From contig JBBCBC010000016.1 of the NCBI GenBank assembly GCA_037126765.1, positions 14,310,728-14,374,727 of the forward strand: 64,000 nt of DNA. Direction: 5' to 3'. The translations under genes were made by a program, and so were the position numbers. The notes beneath the pieces were generated by a model, which saw nothing but the letters and a program-made list of their open reading frames with translations, was not told the origin of the DNA and did no database searches. The stretch comes from Stenogyne calaminthoides (lineage: Eukaryota; Streptophyta; Magnoliopsida; Lamiales; Lamiaceae). Below, in pieces: positions 47,201-58,206 of the stretch; position 1 is the first letter of the stretch; every line of letters begins with the position of its first letter.

Positions 47201-47865
47201 CGAAGTATGTGGCGGTGGTTAATCTAACTCTTTTGTGTGGCTAAGAATAATTTGTACAAGATATTTTTACTTAGGTGATGTTTATTACTGCTCGACATTA
47301 ACCCTACTCTATATCTATATTATACGTTCATAATTTCGTCAATAAAAAATATGATTTTATTAGGATTAATTGTTTAGAGCATATAACAATTAAATCGTCA
47401 CGTTCCGAGACGAAAATTATTTATTTAATTATTTAATTAAAATTTTGATTTTTCTTAAAGTTTAACTAAAATTCTAATTTAGTTAGACAAAGTAGATTTT
47501 CCGTCGTCGTAGTTATTATTCGATAGGTTTTCGATTTTTATATTGAAAATCTTAATTTTTTAAAAGTATTCTTTTCTTAGAATATTTTTATTTAATAATC
47601 TATGGTAACAACTTTGTTTAATAATTTCATTCTTAAATACTAGGAGTGCTCTTGCTCAAATACTCGTTCGATTCCCTAAAAATAAATCTTAGCAAGTATA
47701 CATGCTCTAAAATTTATTTAGAAAATAAAGCACACATAAATATTTATTTTAAAGAGTTCTTTTATTTAATTTTGGGATGGGGTGTTACACTAGAACCCAC
47801 GACCCCACAACATAGGTAGTGTTGCTCTAACCGTTTGAGCTATTCCACGTCGTCACTGTCACATT
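44204..47865 (-). mobile_element. tRNA-derived SINE split by a solo LTR
   Basis: On the - strand, 47865 down to 47790 reads gaatagctcaaacggttaga (A-box-like) and ggggtcgtgggttctag (B-box-like). Across the LTR it continues at 44255 with tcaccatttatccgacaaaa and an (AAAT)n tail at 44204-44232. Joining the halves gives an order typical of plant SINEs. The insert is 44256-47789. Confidence 0.6.
44256..47789 (-). mobile_element. Ty3/gypsy-type solo LTR, 3.5 kb
   Basis: It begins tgtaacgccctgaatcc and ends gggatggggtgttaca, canonical TG...CA ends. The flanks are ctaaa (44251-44255) and ctaga (47790-47794), a 5-base duplication with one mismatch. Inside, 'gctccggcccctcgaagtc', 'ggcgtgagctacttctcacg' and paired 'catgtgggacactggtaac' words parallel the LTRs at 53071 and 59308, so it is a distant relative of that chromovirus. 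By that comparison it lies on the - strand. Confidence 0.75.
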
Positions 47866-48119
47866 CTTTAATATTTTGAACATAAAGAATTTAAGTTAAC
47901 ATATAAACAAGTGATTAAAATCACTATAGACCGTAATAACGACGTTTATATCGTTATAACAAAATACTTGTGGTTATGGGCGCGTATAAGTAATTAAGCA
48001 AAATATTTGTATTTATTGGACAAAAAATCATTACACATTTCTATTAGTCTCTCTGAATAAGATAACACCTTAACTCTAACTGAAGTGATGCAATTGTAAA
48101 AAAATAAATATTATGGAAC

Positions 48120-48360
48120 ATAGATTAATTAATAAAGTTTTTTTTACAAGTGATGGAGTAATTAATAAGAGTGGGTCTCGTATTGCGCAAAATCTTGCAC
48201 TACGACTCATGTCGATTTTTAAGCGTCGCGAATTATCAAAAATGTAAAAACATGTAACTATTTCAAATAGAAGCATGTAATTATATTCTCATATTAACAG
48301 TTTCACTTTTCTATGTAAATAAATCGTACTTTTCATCATAACAAAACAGACGCTTCTTAA
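48120..48360. repeat. Dispersed repeat upstream of IRX15-like gene
   Basis: It shares gagtgg.tctcgtat, a run of 'tgtaa...gtgcaa' motifs, cttttctatgtaaataaat and cttgcggtcttgacgggcct with 52130-52370. It is a diverged member of the ggtctcatatgc element family. Confidence 0.45.
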
Positions 48361-48574
48361 AACGATTTATGAATCTTGCGGTCTTGACGGGCCTTGACAA
48401 GTTAACTAACCATTTAATAAAGTTAGCCAACTGTAATGAGACTATTTTGGGATGTATATATTAGAGATCCAACAATACTAAAACGTGATACGTTGTTCTC
48501 TTATTACCAAAACATGTCGGTTGCCTATTCTTGAGAAACATGTCGACCACTCTCGATAAATCAACACCATTACA

Positions 48575-48588
48575 CTATATTTTATACA
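48575..48588 (+). promoter_or_regulatory. Possible TATA box of IRX15-like gene
   Basis: The sequence ctatattttataca is about 95 bases upstream of the ATG at 48676. Confidence 0.4.
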
Positions 48589-48675
48589 CTACATTTTCTT
48601 CATCAAATTGGAATTATCTCCACAAACAATTAATTAAAATTCAATTTCAAAAAAAGAACACCAAGTCTAATATTA

Positions 48676-51161
48676 ATGCAGAAGGCTCATAACCAAAGGC
48701 AGCACCACCACCGGCGGGTTCTAGGCCTGGCGGTGGCGGGTCTGATCGGCGTCGCGTTATTCGTGTATTTGCTTCTGGGAAACAACATCTCGGCGTCGGC
48801 CCTCCTGAGATGCGGCGGCGCGTGGGGGAGCGAGAAGGCGGCGAGTGATCTCCAGATGGATGCGATTCGGCACTACGCGACGTCGAGCGTGGTGCCACAG
48901 CAGTCGTTTGGGGAGGTCAGCGTGTCTTTCGAGGTTCTTCGGACGCTGGGGCCCACCAATTTTCTCGTCTTCGGACTCGGCCACGATTCGCTTATGTGGG
49001 CCGCGCTGAATCCACGTGGCAGGACGCTGTTCCTCGAGGAGGACCCAAAGTGGGTCCAGACGGTATTGAAAGACGCTCCTGCCCTCCATGCTCAGACCGT
49101 ACGCTACCGCAATCAACTCTCTGAGGCCGACGAATTGCTAACCCATTTTCACACGGAGCCCGATTGCTCGCCCCGGAAATCCTTCCTACGTGGCAACGAA
49201 AAATGCAGGTACTTATTGTTGATGTATTACAAATTTACAATTGGTAATTGGATGTGTATTTTATGAACTTTTAATATTCATTAAAGAAAATATTTTATGG
49301 AATTTCTTTTTATACGTACATGCAAACTCTCAAACTTGTTAATTTTTAATTGTGTTGAATATTATTAATTGTATTTTACCAAACAATATTAGCTATTTTC
49401 ATTACATAACATTTATTGTTTTTGCTGAACAATATCACTTGATTAGTATTAGTGATTCTCACTATATAATATCACATGAAAAATTTATGTTTTTAGAGAA
49501 TAGATTAAAATTAATGATTATAAAAAAATTGACTAATAAGTAAAAGTTGATAGTATTTGTAAAGAACTCAAAATTTTTTTTGATAGTGTTTGAAAAAAAA
49601 TATTAATAGTATTTAGGATGTATTTGCAAAATATTATAAATGATTATTATCACCTAAAATTGTGTGAAGAAGTAATTTGGAGTGTTTTATTTCTTTTTTT
49701 ATTATATTAAATAAGCTCTCAAAAGCTATAATAAGTTAAAAGCTTCAAAAATTGTGTTTTTAGTAACTTATTAATTTTTTTTAGATACTTTTAACTTTTT
49801 TTACAAATATCATCAACTTTTCTTTGAATTTTTTTACAAACACTATCAACTTCTACTACTAATTTTTTTTTCCATAATCACTAATTTTAGTCAAAGTTAT
49901 AACTTTTTGCAAACACCCCTTTAAAAAAGACTCATAAGCTACTAAAGGTACATCTATTTCAACTTTAAACTTATAGCTTCTGATAGTTTATTTAATCTAA
50001 TAAAGGAGAAATAAAACACTTTAAATTGCTTCTTCACCCAATTTTAAGCAGTGATGTAGAAGTCCCGACTAATCCCCGCCTAGGCGGCGTCTAGGCGCTA
50101 GGCGGTCGTCGGCCGACCCGATTTGTCGGGAGCTAGACGGCTAAGTCGGGAGCTAGGTGTTCAACACTAAGGTATTATTTGATAATAAGAGACTTTGTTC
50201 TTAGAATAAATTGATGGTAAGACAAAATTTGATAATTTTCACTACACTAAAATTCCAAAACACAAATTTATTTAGTTTTTTTATGTTAAATTAATTTTCT
50301 TCTACTCTATAATGGATAATAGATATAAAAAAAGGTGTTTCAATTGTTATCTAGATTTGTATAATGAATTTGTTAATTAATTTTGAAGAGTATTTTTGTT
50401 ATAATATATTGATAAGTAGTAAATAAAACCCATTTAGATGAAAAAAAAAAAGAAAACCGAACCGACTAGTCCCCGATTAGTCCCCGCCTAGACGGCCTAG
50501 GCGATATGCGGTCCATATCCGCCCGACTACCGATTTTCGACTTCTGCACACTTATAAATTTTCTATAACACCCCCTACTTGTTTCTATTAAATCATTCAC
50601 TTGCATTAATATGCATTGTGCAACTAGTATTGCATTTTTTTAATTATATTAGTTGTTTTCATTTGACAGTATCAGTTATTTTCATGAACGATATTAAGGT
50701 GTTTCAATTAAAAGTATTAGTATTATCATCGAAAAGTATTAGTAGGTCAGTATTAATTATTTATTACAATAAATTATATTTGTTATTTTTATTGAACAAT
50801 ATTAGTCATGCACAAACGTTAATCAAGATATAATTTGTGTCTGGTTTTAATTAGGTTAGCGCTAAACATATTATCAGAGTCGGTGTACGAGACCGAATGG
50901 GACATGATAATGGTGGACGCGCCGCGGGGTTACTTCGCGGAGGCGCCGGGGAGGATGGCGGCGATATACTCGGTGGCGGTGATGGCCAGAAACAGGAAAA
51001 AATCAGGTGTGACGCACATATTTTTGCACGACGTGAACCGCAAGGTGGAGAAAATGTACGCAGAAGCGTTCTTGTGCAAGAAATATCTGGTCAAGGCTGA
51101 GGGGAGGCTATGGCATTTCGCAATACCGCCCGCGGCTAACATGAACACCGACTTCTGCTAG
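48676..51161 (+). CDS. IRX15: IRX15/IRX15-L-like DUF579 protein (xylan biosynthesis)
   Basis: Exon 1 is 48676-49208 and exon 2 is 50855-51161. The 1646-base GT-AG intron is phase 2 and restores arginine 178 (EKC-R-LALN). The product is 279 aa, slightly shorter than the usual 310 or so. A short basic N-terminus and one membrane helix (about residues 16-35) predict a type II Golgi protein. The DUF579 (Polysacc_synt_4) domain follows, with NFLVFGLGHDSLMW at 95-108, LFLEEDPKWVQ at 118-128, WDMIMVDAPRGYF at 193-205, EAPGRMAAIYS at 207-217 and FLHDVNRKVEK at 234-244. HYATS.VVPQQ and the ending GRLWHFAIPPAAN favour IRX15/IRX15-L over the glucuronoxylan methyltransferases (GXM). IRX15 proteins are needed for normal xylan in secondary walls; their reaction is not settled. 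The intron holds transposon insertions, but the coding sequence is intact. Confidence 0.93.
49615..50580. mobile_element. Inverted-repeat element in IRX15-like intron, split by a second element
   Basis: The left arm (gtatttgcaaaatattataa, cacctaaaattgtgtgaaga, agtgttttatttct) is inverted on the right (agaaataaaacactttaaat, cttcttcacccaattttaa, then after the insert, cttataaattttctataaca). The insert is the element at 50047-50553. Confidence 0.6.
50047..50553. mobile_element. GC-rich-ended hAT-like element nested in the intron MITE
   Basis: The ends agcagtgatgtagaagtccc and cgacttctgcacactt are partly inverted. Subterminal blocks are rich in ccgcctaggcgg-type palindromes (gcctaggcggcgtctaggcg at 50089; tccccgcctagacggcctag at 50481). 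There is no transposase. A target-site duplication is not evident. Confidence 0.6.
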
Positions 51162-51179
51162 AATCAAAAGGCGCGCACA

Positions 51180-51435
51180 CGTTTTACCATATTCACAACC
51201 CAATAATTTTTTATTTTTTTTAAATATGAGTATACAAGATTGAGCAGATTAAGAAAAAAGAGTTTATAAGCTGTTTCCAGGAAAAGAAATTTTATAATAG
51301 TTGTCAATTATTGCAAGAATAATCTATTTGAAGCCCCTTATATATTGAAGGCACTTTATTCTTGTTCTTTTTAACATTTGGATGTGATTTTCGTTTCCGT
51401 GGGCATGTACTAAACTCAATAATATTTTAATGAGG
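51180..51435. other. 3' flank of IRX15-like gene
   Basis: No gene. It presumably contains the 3' untranslated region; no strong AATAAA was found close to the stop. Confidence 0.4.
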
Positions 51436-51570
51436 CACACTTGCATGAGACGGTCTCACGGTGAAACGGGGCATAAATTGGACATTGACACTTTAACACT
51501 TTGGGAGGGATAACTGTAATTTATGCTAAGTTTTACACTGTCTCATGCATGAGACCGTCTCATATGAGTT
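51436..51570. mobile_element. MITE with tgagacggtctca ends
   Basis: The left end ttgcatgagacggtctcacg and the right end gcatgagaccgtctcatatg are inverted, each also containing the small palindrome gagacggtctc. About 135 bases. This motif is common at plant MITE ends. Confidence 0.65.
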
Positions 51571-52690
51571 TTTGTTTATTTTAAAATATGCAAAAATGTC
51601 CTTATTCTTCTTCTGATGAAGGGTAAAATTGTCAAAAAAAAATGCATAATAGATAATTATGGTTAAATGGGCAAAAAAGAGTGCGCTAACTCAAATTTTA
51701 GCAAAAAAGAGTTTGTCCTTATTTTAAAACGTGACGTTTTCCTGAGCGATTAATGCTTAAAATCACTTCATCGAATTTATTATTTGAAAGTGGATTTTTT
51801 TATAAATTGATTAACTAAACTTGAAACTTAATTACACATTCAGATCCGTAAAATTACATGACATGAAACGACTCATGTCGTTTAAAAATATGGGTGGCAA
51901 CTGGCAATGTAATTTTATTCTGTGCGATTGAATCAAGTTGATCGCAGGTTGTAATCATGGTGGTGTTGTGTTTGTCACGAAACAATTAGTTAGAGGGGAT
52001 CGTACATAATTATGGTCCACATTCCACAAAGTTAAGTTGAGGGATATACATCAATGATCCAGCCTTCCTTTTTAGCATTTTGTGAATTGTGACAACTGAC
52101 CTGCCCTTTACATATTGTCGTTGAGAATAATATATTTAAATGACGAGTGGATCTCGTATGCTAAGACCGAAATACACCGTCAAGATTTCATAAAAGATTT
52201 TAAAAGCGTCTTATTTATACAAAAATGTAAACGTGCAATTATACTTAAGCGAAACGTGCAACTATGTTTCATATTAATGATTACACTTTTACGTGTAAAT
52301 AAATTGACTTTTCAAAGATAACAAGTTGCACAATTTTAAAAATATCTTATGAAGTCTTGGCCAAGTCTTGAAAAATCATCAAAACCCCTGACATTAAATG
52401 ACTGCTTTTTTAATTTAAAAAAAAAATTGAAATACACATTTTTTCTTGATAAATTCTTCTGTAAAACTCGTTCATGGTTCCATGCTAATACCATAACATG
52501 TACTGATATCAATCAAGATTCACTAGAAATGGCGTCTTCTTTTTATATAGTCCATTTTTTTATGTTGGAAAGGACTGAAATTGAGAGTAAAAGAACTAAA
52601 ATTGAGCGTAAAAGAATTAAAAGTGAAAAGTTATATAAGACCTTTTATGGAGTTTGAAATCACTCTAAAATTGATGGATAGTCCCGTAAC
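51571..52690. other. Intergenic DNA with a diverged repeat at 52130-52370
   Basis: The segment 52130-52370 matches 48120-48360 in direct orientation. The rest (including open frame 52349-52657) shows no domain. Confidence 0.45.
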
Positions 52691-52714
52691 TTTGCTTCGG
52701 GTGGTCACAAATAA

Positions 52715-53070
52715 AAAAGATTAGTGTGGGTGATTTACACCTCCACTGTGTGAAACAATTTTTGCCGCTCGCAGTCTTCACTGCCACCGCCGCCGGCCTT
52801 ACCGCCTCCTCACCCATGTCGATTGATGTTGCCCACGCGTTTAGCCGGATTATTTCAAGACTTGCAGACCCCAGAATCGTCGACTTACTACTCCGCGACT
52901 CTGATGCCCGACGCGCCCTGCGACGGAGGCCGAGCTCCACCAGGCATCGAGGTCATCTGAACACCACCTGATTCCCGCACCCAATCTTCAACACGGGATG
53001 GAGAACCGCGCGACCCCTATTCCCAATTTTGTGATGCGCGACCTCCACCAAACGTCTATGCTGTCTGCAC
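52715..53070 (+). mobile_element. L1-type LINE 5' leader (continues at 62159)
   Basis: A GC-rich stretch (ccgctcgcagtcttcactgc, caccgccgccggccttaccg) leads to cgcacccaatcttcaacacg and an ATG at 52998. That ATG opens MENRATPIPNFVM, which runs into the gypsy LTR at 53071. A closely similar cacacccaatcgtcaacaaa block follows the LTR element at about 62176. The 5' boundary is approximate. Confidence 0.55.
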
Positions 53071-55907
53071 TGTAACGCCCCGGAATTCAAAAAGTCGACT
53101 TTAGATATCTCAACAATCTAAGCCCGAGTCATCACTTAGTAAACCGGAAAATTGAGCCAGAAAATTTCTTTTAAAACTAAACCAATGGTCATAACATAAC
53201 TAATTTGCAGCGGAAAAATAAAAAACATACATATAATTTTAAAAAAAGGAACTATGTTCAAAATAATCATTTCATGGTTTTATAGAAACATCACCGACGA
53301 GTCTCAAGAACGATTCTCGGGAGAAGTGATAATGGAGTTCATGAAACAAAGTTCAACAGTTAACTTGCACTTAAAATTCATTTAGGTATATAAAAGCATG
53401 TGGGGAAACGTCTGTCTACTGCAGCTCCCGGGCCTCAGAATCGTAACATGAAAATGTTAAAGTTGGGGTGAGATAAAAATCTCAGTGGGCAACCTGTATG
53501 TTGTTATACAGATTGACAGAATTCTAAAATTAGAAGCTTTTACCCCTTCCCATCTTCTTAGTCCTTTATAATATATTAAACTTATTTCTTAAACATGGAA
53601 TCATTTTGATTCGTTTCACATTATTCATTCATGTGGGGCGGCACTGGTAGCATATACCACATCCAATCCCCGTAAACAACCTACTTCTCCTTTTGGGGCG
53701 GCACTGGTAGCGTATACCACATTCAATCCCCGTAAACAACCTACATCTCATTTTCATGCATGTGGGACATAGTCCCCTTGTATATTCATAAATCTTGAAT
53801 TAAGCATAATTATAATTATCATTATAATTCGTTAGTTTACTTTAGAAATCATCAACAGTCTATATAACATTAACCACTGCGATATAGATAGTGTCACCCA
53901 CCTGGTAACTTTTGAGAGAAAGTTATAAACTTCTTGATAGTTTAGTACTTGTAGGGACTTCCGAGTCTTGAAACCGTAAGAACACTACATAGCACAATCT
54001 GTATCATTCAGTATCATCATTTATTTAAAACTTTCGTGAGCTCGATGGGGGCATCGAATCTCGTTCTTCTTGAACTAAATTTCATTTATTAAAATCTTTT
54101 ATCGCTTTTGAGTTCATAGTTTGGGACTTTGGTCCTTTTGATTATTCTTTTTTTCCATAATTACTGTTATCAAAATTTCAAGTCAAAACCAAGCATTCAA
54201 CTCACAAAGACATGCACATTTCACAACTTAATTAAATTTATATTCCAAAAAACTCATTTATTTGATAAAATGACACATTTTCATGCATAAATAGAATAAA
54301 ATACTTATACTTATTTAAAAATTATAAAATTAATATATTTTATGCTACTCTTAGCATAGAACAAAGTTCATCAAGTGACCTAGCTGATATTTCTTATCAA
54401 TGTTTTCCAGAATTTTCGAAAAGTTCTCTAGTTACACAAATGGACAAAACTGTACTAATTATAAATAAAAATTCATTTGAAATAATTTGTTAATCCTAAA
54501 ATCCCAAATATTTTATATATTATACTGAAATGTATTTAGGTCATCTACATAATTTTTACATGATTTTATCACGACACTAAACTAGTTAATAAAATTGTTT
54601 AAGCTGACAGTTCTGCAAATCGAAAGTATTGAACACCCAATTTCAAAGATTTATTAATACCAAATGGAAAAATAAAAAGCTACAGATTTTTTGTATGTTA
54701 TACAAAACTATATGAAGGACAATTCATAAAATGTTCAGATTTTTCGCATCGTTAAAAGTTGGGTAAAAGGGTCGTCGAAAATACTGTTTCAGTTTTAGTT
54801 CGATTTTAAACATATCAACTTTCAAAAATTGTTTTTCCAAAAAGACTAATCCAATCACTACGAAATTTTAGTATGTTGTTTTAGACTATTTATAATATAA
54901 CCTAATACTTTTTACATGATTTTTAAAATATTAAAAGTGGTCGAAAATCATGATTCAAAATTTCATTCAGAAACTGTTTTCTCCGAAAAACTTATTTAAC
55001 CAAAGTAGTACTTATCACTAAATTCATACTTCAAAACACAAGATATCAAACCCATACATTTACATACATACAAACCAGTTTATTGGAGTATTAAGGGACC
55101 CATAAACATGTCATTTCTACATTTAATAAGTAAACACAAGCATTTATCTATTAATTTTCAAGAAAATGTAGATTTTTGCTCATTACCTTGTTGTTTCTTG
55201 TTTGACACTTGGAAAGATCTTTCTTTTAGCTAAAATGGGTGGAGGAGAAGCTCCTCCTTGGCTTGGTGGTGGTGATGGACGAAAATTTCTAAGGGAGAAG
55301 GGGGAAAATCCTTCTCCTACTCTTCTCTTCTCTCTTCTTTTTTTTTTTAACCTTATAACCCAACTAAAATGGAGTGTTGGGATGTATATATATAAGATGA
55401 GTGTGGGAGGAAGTGTACGGTAGAATTGGGGCTGATATAAGGGTGAAGGGATGGTGGAGTGCAAGGACAAAGTTAGAGTGGTGTGTTGGGAAAGGAAGAC
55501 ATGGGGTAGTACTACTAAAATAGTCGATTTTATTGAAATTGTGGGGCCATCATTTGATAGTTCCACTTATTAGGAGGGATACAGATCACGTCGTTAAATT
55601 TCGGTATTTTTTTGTATGGATTTTGGCTTCGAAAAATTAAATTAACAACACGATAAAATCAAATATATTTTAGGGTTTAAAATGATTATTTATTTTATCA
55701 TTAAAACTTGACTTCAATTATTTATTTATTAATCGAACCTTAAAACTTATTATTATTTGGCGTGCTAGTAGTGGCTCCAGTCCAAAAAACTCATCTGTCA
55801 CTTGCAAAATTTATATATTTGCACAAATATATTATTCATTAAACCATTTCCCTTTAACTATTTTTGATCTTATTTTAAATCTTGATTTTTGGTTTTTGGT
55901 TATTACA
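53071..55907 (-). mobile_element. Ty3/gypsy chromovirus LTR A (3' LTR of the - strand element), 2837 bp
   Basis: It starts tgtaacgccccggaatt and ends ttggttattaca. It is a near-copy of the LTR at 59308-62158. The element reads on the - strand, so this is its 3' LTR. A - strand TATA box (ttatatatatacatccc) lies at about 55383-55397. It contains two copies of a ~62-base tandem unit starting ggggcggcactggtagc (53634 and 53695). Compared with LTR B it retains 57 extra bases at about 55440-55497. Open frames in it, for example 55183-55566, have no domain. Confidence 0.92.
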
Positions 55908-55920
55908 TCCTACACCCCTT
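55908..55920 (-). other. Polypurine tract of the gypsy element
   Basis: On the - strand, aaggggtgtagga directly precedes the LTR start TGTAATAACC. It fixes the orientation of the element. Confidence 0.8.
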
Positions 55921-55966
55921 AAAATAAATTTCGTCCCTGAAATTTACTCACTCTCATTCTTAAAAC

Positions 55967-56290
55967 ACTAAGGGTACTTAGCTAGAATCTCGTCCTCTCT
56001 TTCCCAAGTGGTTCTTTCTTTTTCAAGTCTATTTTCTTGTACTGACACTAACAAGATCTCTTGGTTCCTTCAAAGGTTAATCTTCCTTCATAGGATTGAT
56101 ATGGGCACACTTCTTATAGGTTAAAATCACATCTTATTTTCCAATTTTCTAAAAGAAATAGATATAGAGTTATATGTTAATTCATGCCTGATTTTTCTTA
56201 TTGTCCAAAGTATGAAATACATACTAGAGATTCGAGTGCTAAAACTAAAGTTAGGCTAAGTCTCCAACTTATCTAGAATGTCGAAAAATT
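55967..56290 (-). pseudogene. Gypsy integrase C-terminus and chromodomain remnant
   Basis: On the - strand, around 56066 down to 55970, one frame gives NQEILLVSVQENRLEKE, then TTWEREDEILAKYP and a stop. That is the chromodomain end of Tekay/Del-type chromoviruses (usually ATWEREDEM...YP). Just upstream, a LDKL.DLAY-like trace of the integrase tail is visible near 56280. Everything further upstream in pol is missing or unrecognisable. Confidence 0.75.
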
Positions 56291-57320
56291 CTAACCTTTA
56301 ACTTGTCTCTCCCTCAAAGTGAAACAATCCTTTATCTCAATTTCTGAAACAATTTTTAATAGTTTTTCCACGAGTTCTGATTCTAAGAATTTACAAATTC
56401 TAACTTTTTTCCAACAATTAAGCAATCTGAACTTTTCTCTATAATGTTTCTTCAAACAACGTAATTCGTATTGTAGATTAGTAGTTGAAGTTGTTGGCAC
56501 TTACTATGATTTGAAAGCAGATTTCTCAAATCACGAGTCGGGTAAGTTTGTTTGAATGACTTTTCCTACCGTGAAATGTATGCAACGACTTTCTTGCATT
56601 GTACAAGGACAGATCATAGTCTAGTATTAAGTCCATTGGCCTTACATCCTCCTCCGCTCAAAAGAATTTCATCCCGAAATTCACTTGTACTAAATCCTTT
56701 GGTTCAAACGAATGGTAAAAGTTGGCTGGAAAGTTGTAATATATATCTCTAAACCATTCAACTTTATCTTTTAAAAGTCCTACCCGGGCACCAAACCTCA
56801 CGATATTTTTAAAAGAATTTAACTATGTCCGAGTCCGCCCTCCTATACTTCCTATCCTAAATTTTCTCAGACCCTAAGACCCAAAGGAATAAGATTCTCT
56901 CATGAATAACAGATGAACCAAAAACTAGTAACCTACTTATCATGGTCTTATTCGGTGTTGTGTGGTATCTATTTTCCACATCAATCGACCGCATTAACCT
57001 AAGCATGCCCTTTTTTGTTCTTTTACATGGATAATCCCACTAGGATTTTCAGGTGGACAGTAGTTCTCCACTGGTTGCCATTTAGCTTGATTGTTTCTTG
57101 CTGGCGATCATTCGCTCCTTGGTTGAGCTCATCCAAATATTTTGCATCCCGATTGGTGGTGCCAAAAAATATGTGATACGTCTTCTAAAAACACGTTCTT
57201 GTTTGTGGCTTCCCACAATATGGACACGACTATAAGAGTTTCATTTCAGATGGAGGTGGTAGAATTATTTTCTCTTGGTAGCATTCTCACTCAGTTGTTC
57301 CCCATTGGCAGACATTCACC
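56291..57320 (-). other. Scrambled gypsy interior with a second polypurine/LTR-like junction
   Basis: On the - strand the sequence atttcgggatgaaattcttt, gagcggaggagga and TGTAAGGCC at about 56680-56640 copies the layout of the real polypurine tract and LTR start 0.75 kb away. No protease, reverse transcriptase or RNase H is recognisable here. Confidence 0.5.
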
Positions 57321-58206
57321 ATATTCTCAAGGGCACTCAATAATTCTTGTGTCCCAACTGACGACATCTGTAACATACCCTTGATCCAAGTAGACATGTC
57401 CAAATGTTCCTTGACACATGCAGTGCAAGGTTAGGGCAATAAATTTGTTTCTTGCAGCACGTTGGTTTAGTTACCTCTTAAAATTTTGCTGCCGGTTTCT
57501 ATTTACTAACATTGCTAACGGAGTTTGCATAAACTCTAGTCCAAACTAATCGATGTAATTAACGCTTGATCAAAAATCTCATTGTATTTCAGTAATTTTA
57601 ACCCATCTACAACACCTACATCTTCAGGTCTTAAATTTCCATTCAAACGTCTGACTTCCTTTGCATCAATTCCACCAGATATGGAGAGTATCATGAAGGC
57701 CGATTTAATTCTCCCTTGTACTCTGTCATTGAGAGTGTTCCTTATTGTTGATTAGAAAATTCATGTTCTTTCTGATCACATAGAGCTTGCGGGAATTATC
57801 TTCCCATCACTGCTTGCAAAAGTTCTTCCCAAGTAAGACATTGTTGTCCTTAGGCTTTCAGATTATGTTCTTATGAATCCCACCATTGTGCAACATCCTT
57901 TGCCAGTTGAAATCATGCACAAGAGACCTTTTGCACCCTGGTTCCAACTCAACAATTCATTCCTTAACTCATATAGTTTTCATTTTTCTTTGTTTGTGGT
58001 GGCTAATTTGGTGAGGGTGTGATGACATAAGGACAGTTAGTGTGGAGGTGTTTTTTATTGCATGAAGGTTTTTAGTGAGCGGGAAAAAAAAAGTCACGAG
58101 CCATATCATCTATCGAAGTAGCTAGCAAGGGTTCCCTTCCTATTAATCCCTTAGATGGTTCAAGATTTTCTTCGTGGTTGGTACATGGTTTCTTATTTGG
58201 TGGCAT
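57320..58206 (-). pseudogene. Gypsy gag remnant with zinc knuckle
   Basis: On the - strand an ATG at 58206 opens MPPNKKPCTNHEENLEPSKG. Next come pieces typical of the Retrotrans_gag domain: LTWEELLQAVMGR, FPQALCDQKEHEF, GTLSMTEYKGEFNR (about 57830-57680). A CCHC knuckle, CYRCRQLGHKN, sits at about 57372-57340, with its last cysteine in the next frame. Multiple stops and shifts are present. Gag coats the RNA in the particle; this copy cannot be made. Confidence 0.8.

Noticed and set aside
47800..47865. Candidate tRNA gene on the - strand
   Set aside because: A- and B-box-like words are present, but no cloverleaf or acceptor stem forms; a SINE head fits better.
48757..49116. 119-residue - strand frame
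   Set aside because: It is antisense to IRX15-like exon 1.
55183..55566. 127-residue - strand frame, with a related one at 61486-61817
   Set aside because: These lie inside the paired LTRs and differ by frameshifts between copies; not a gene.
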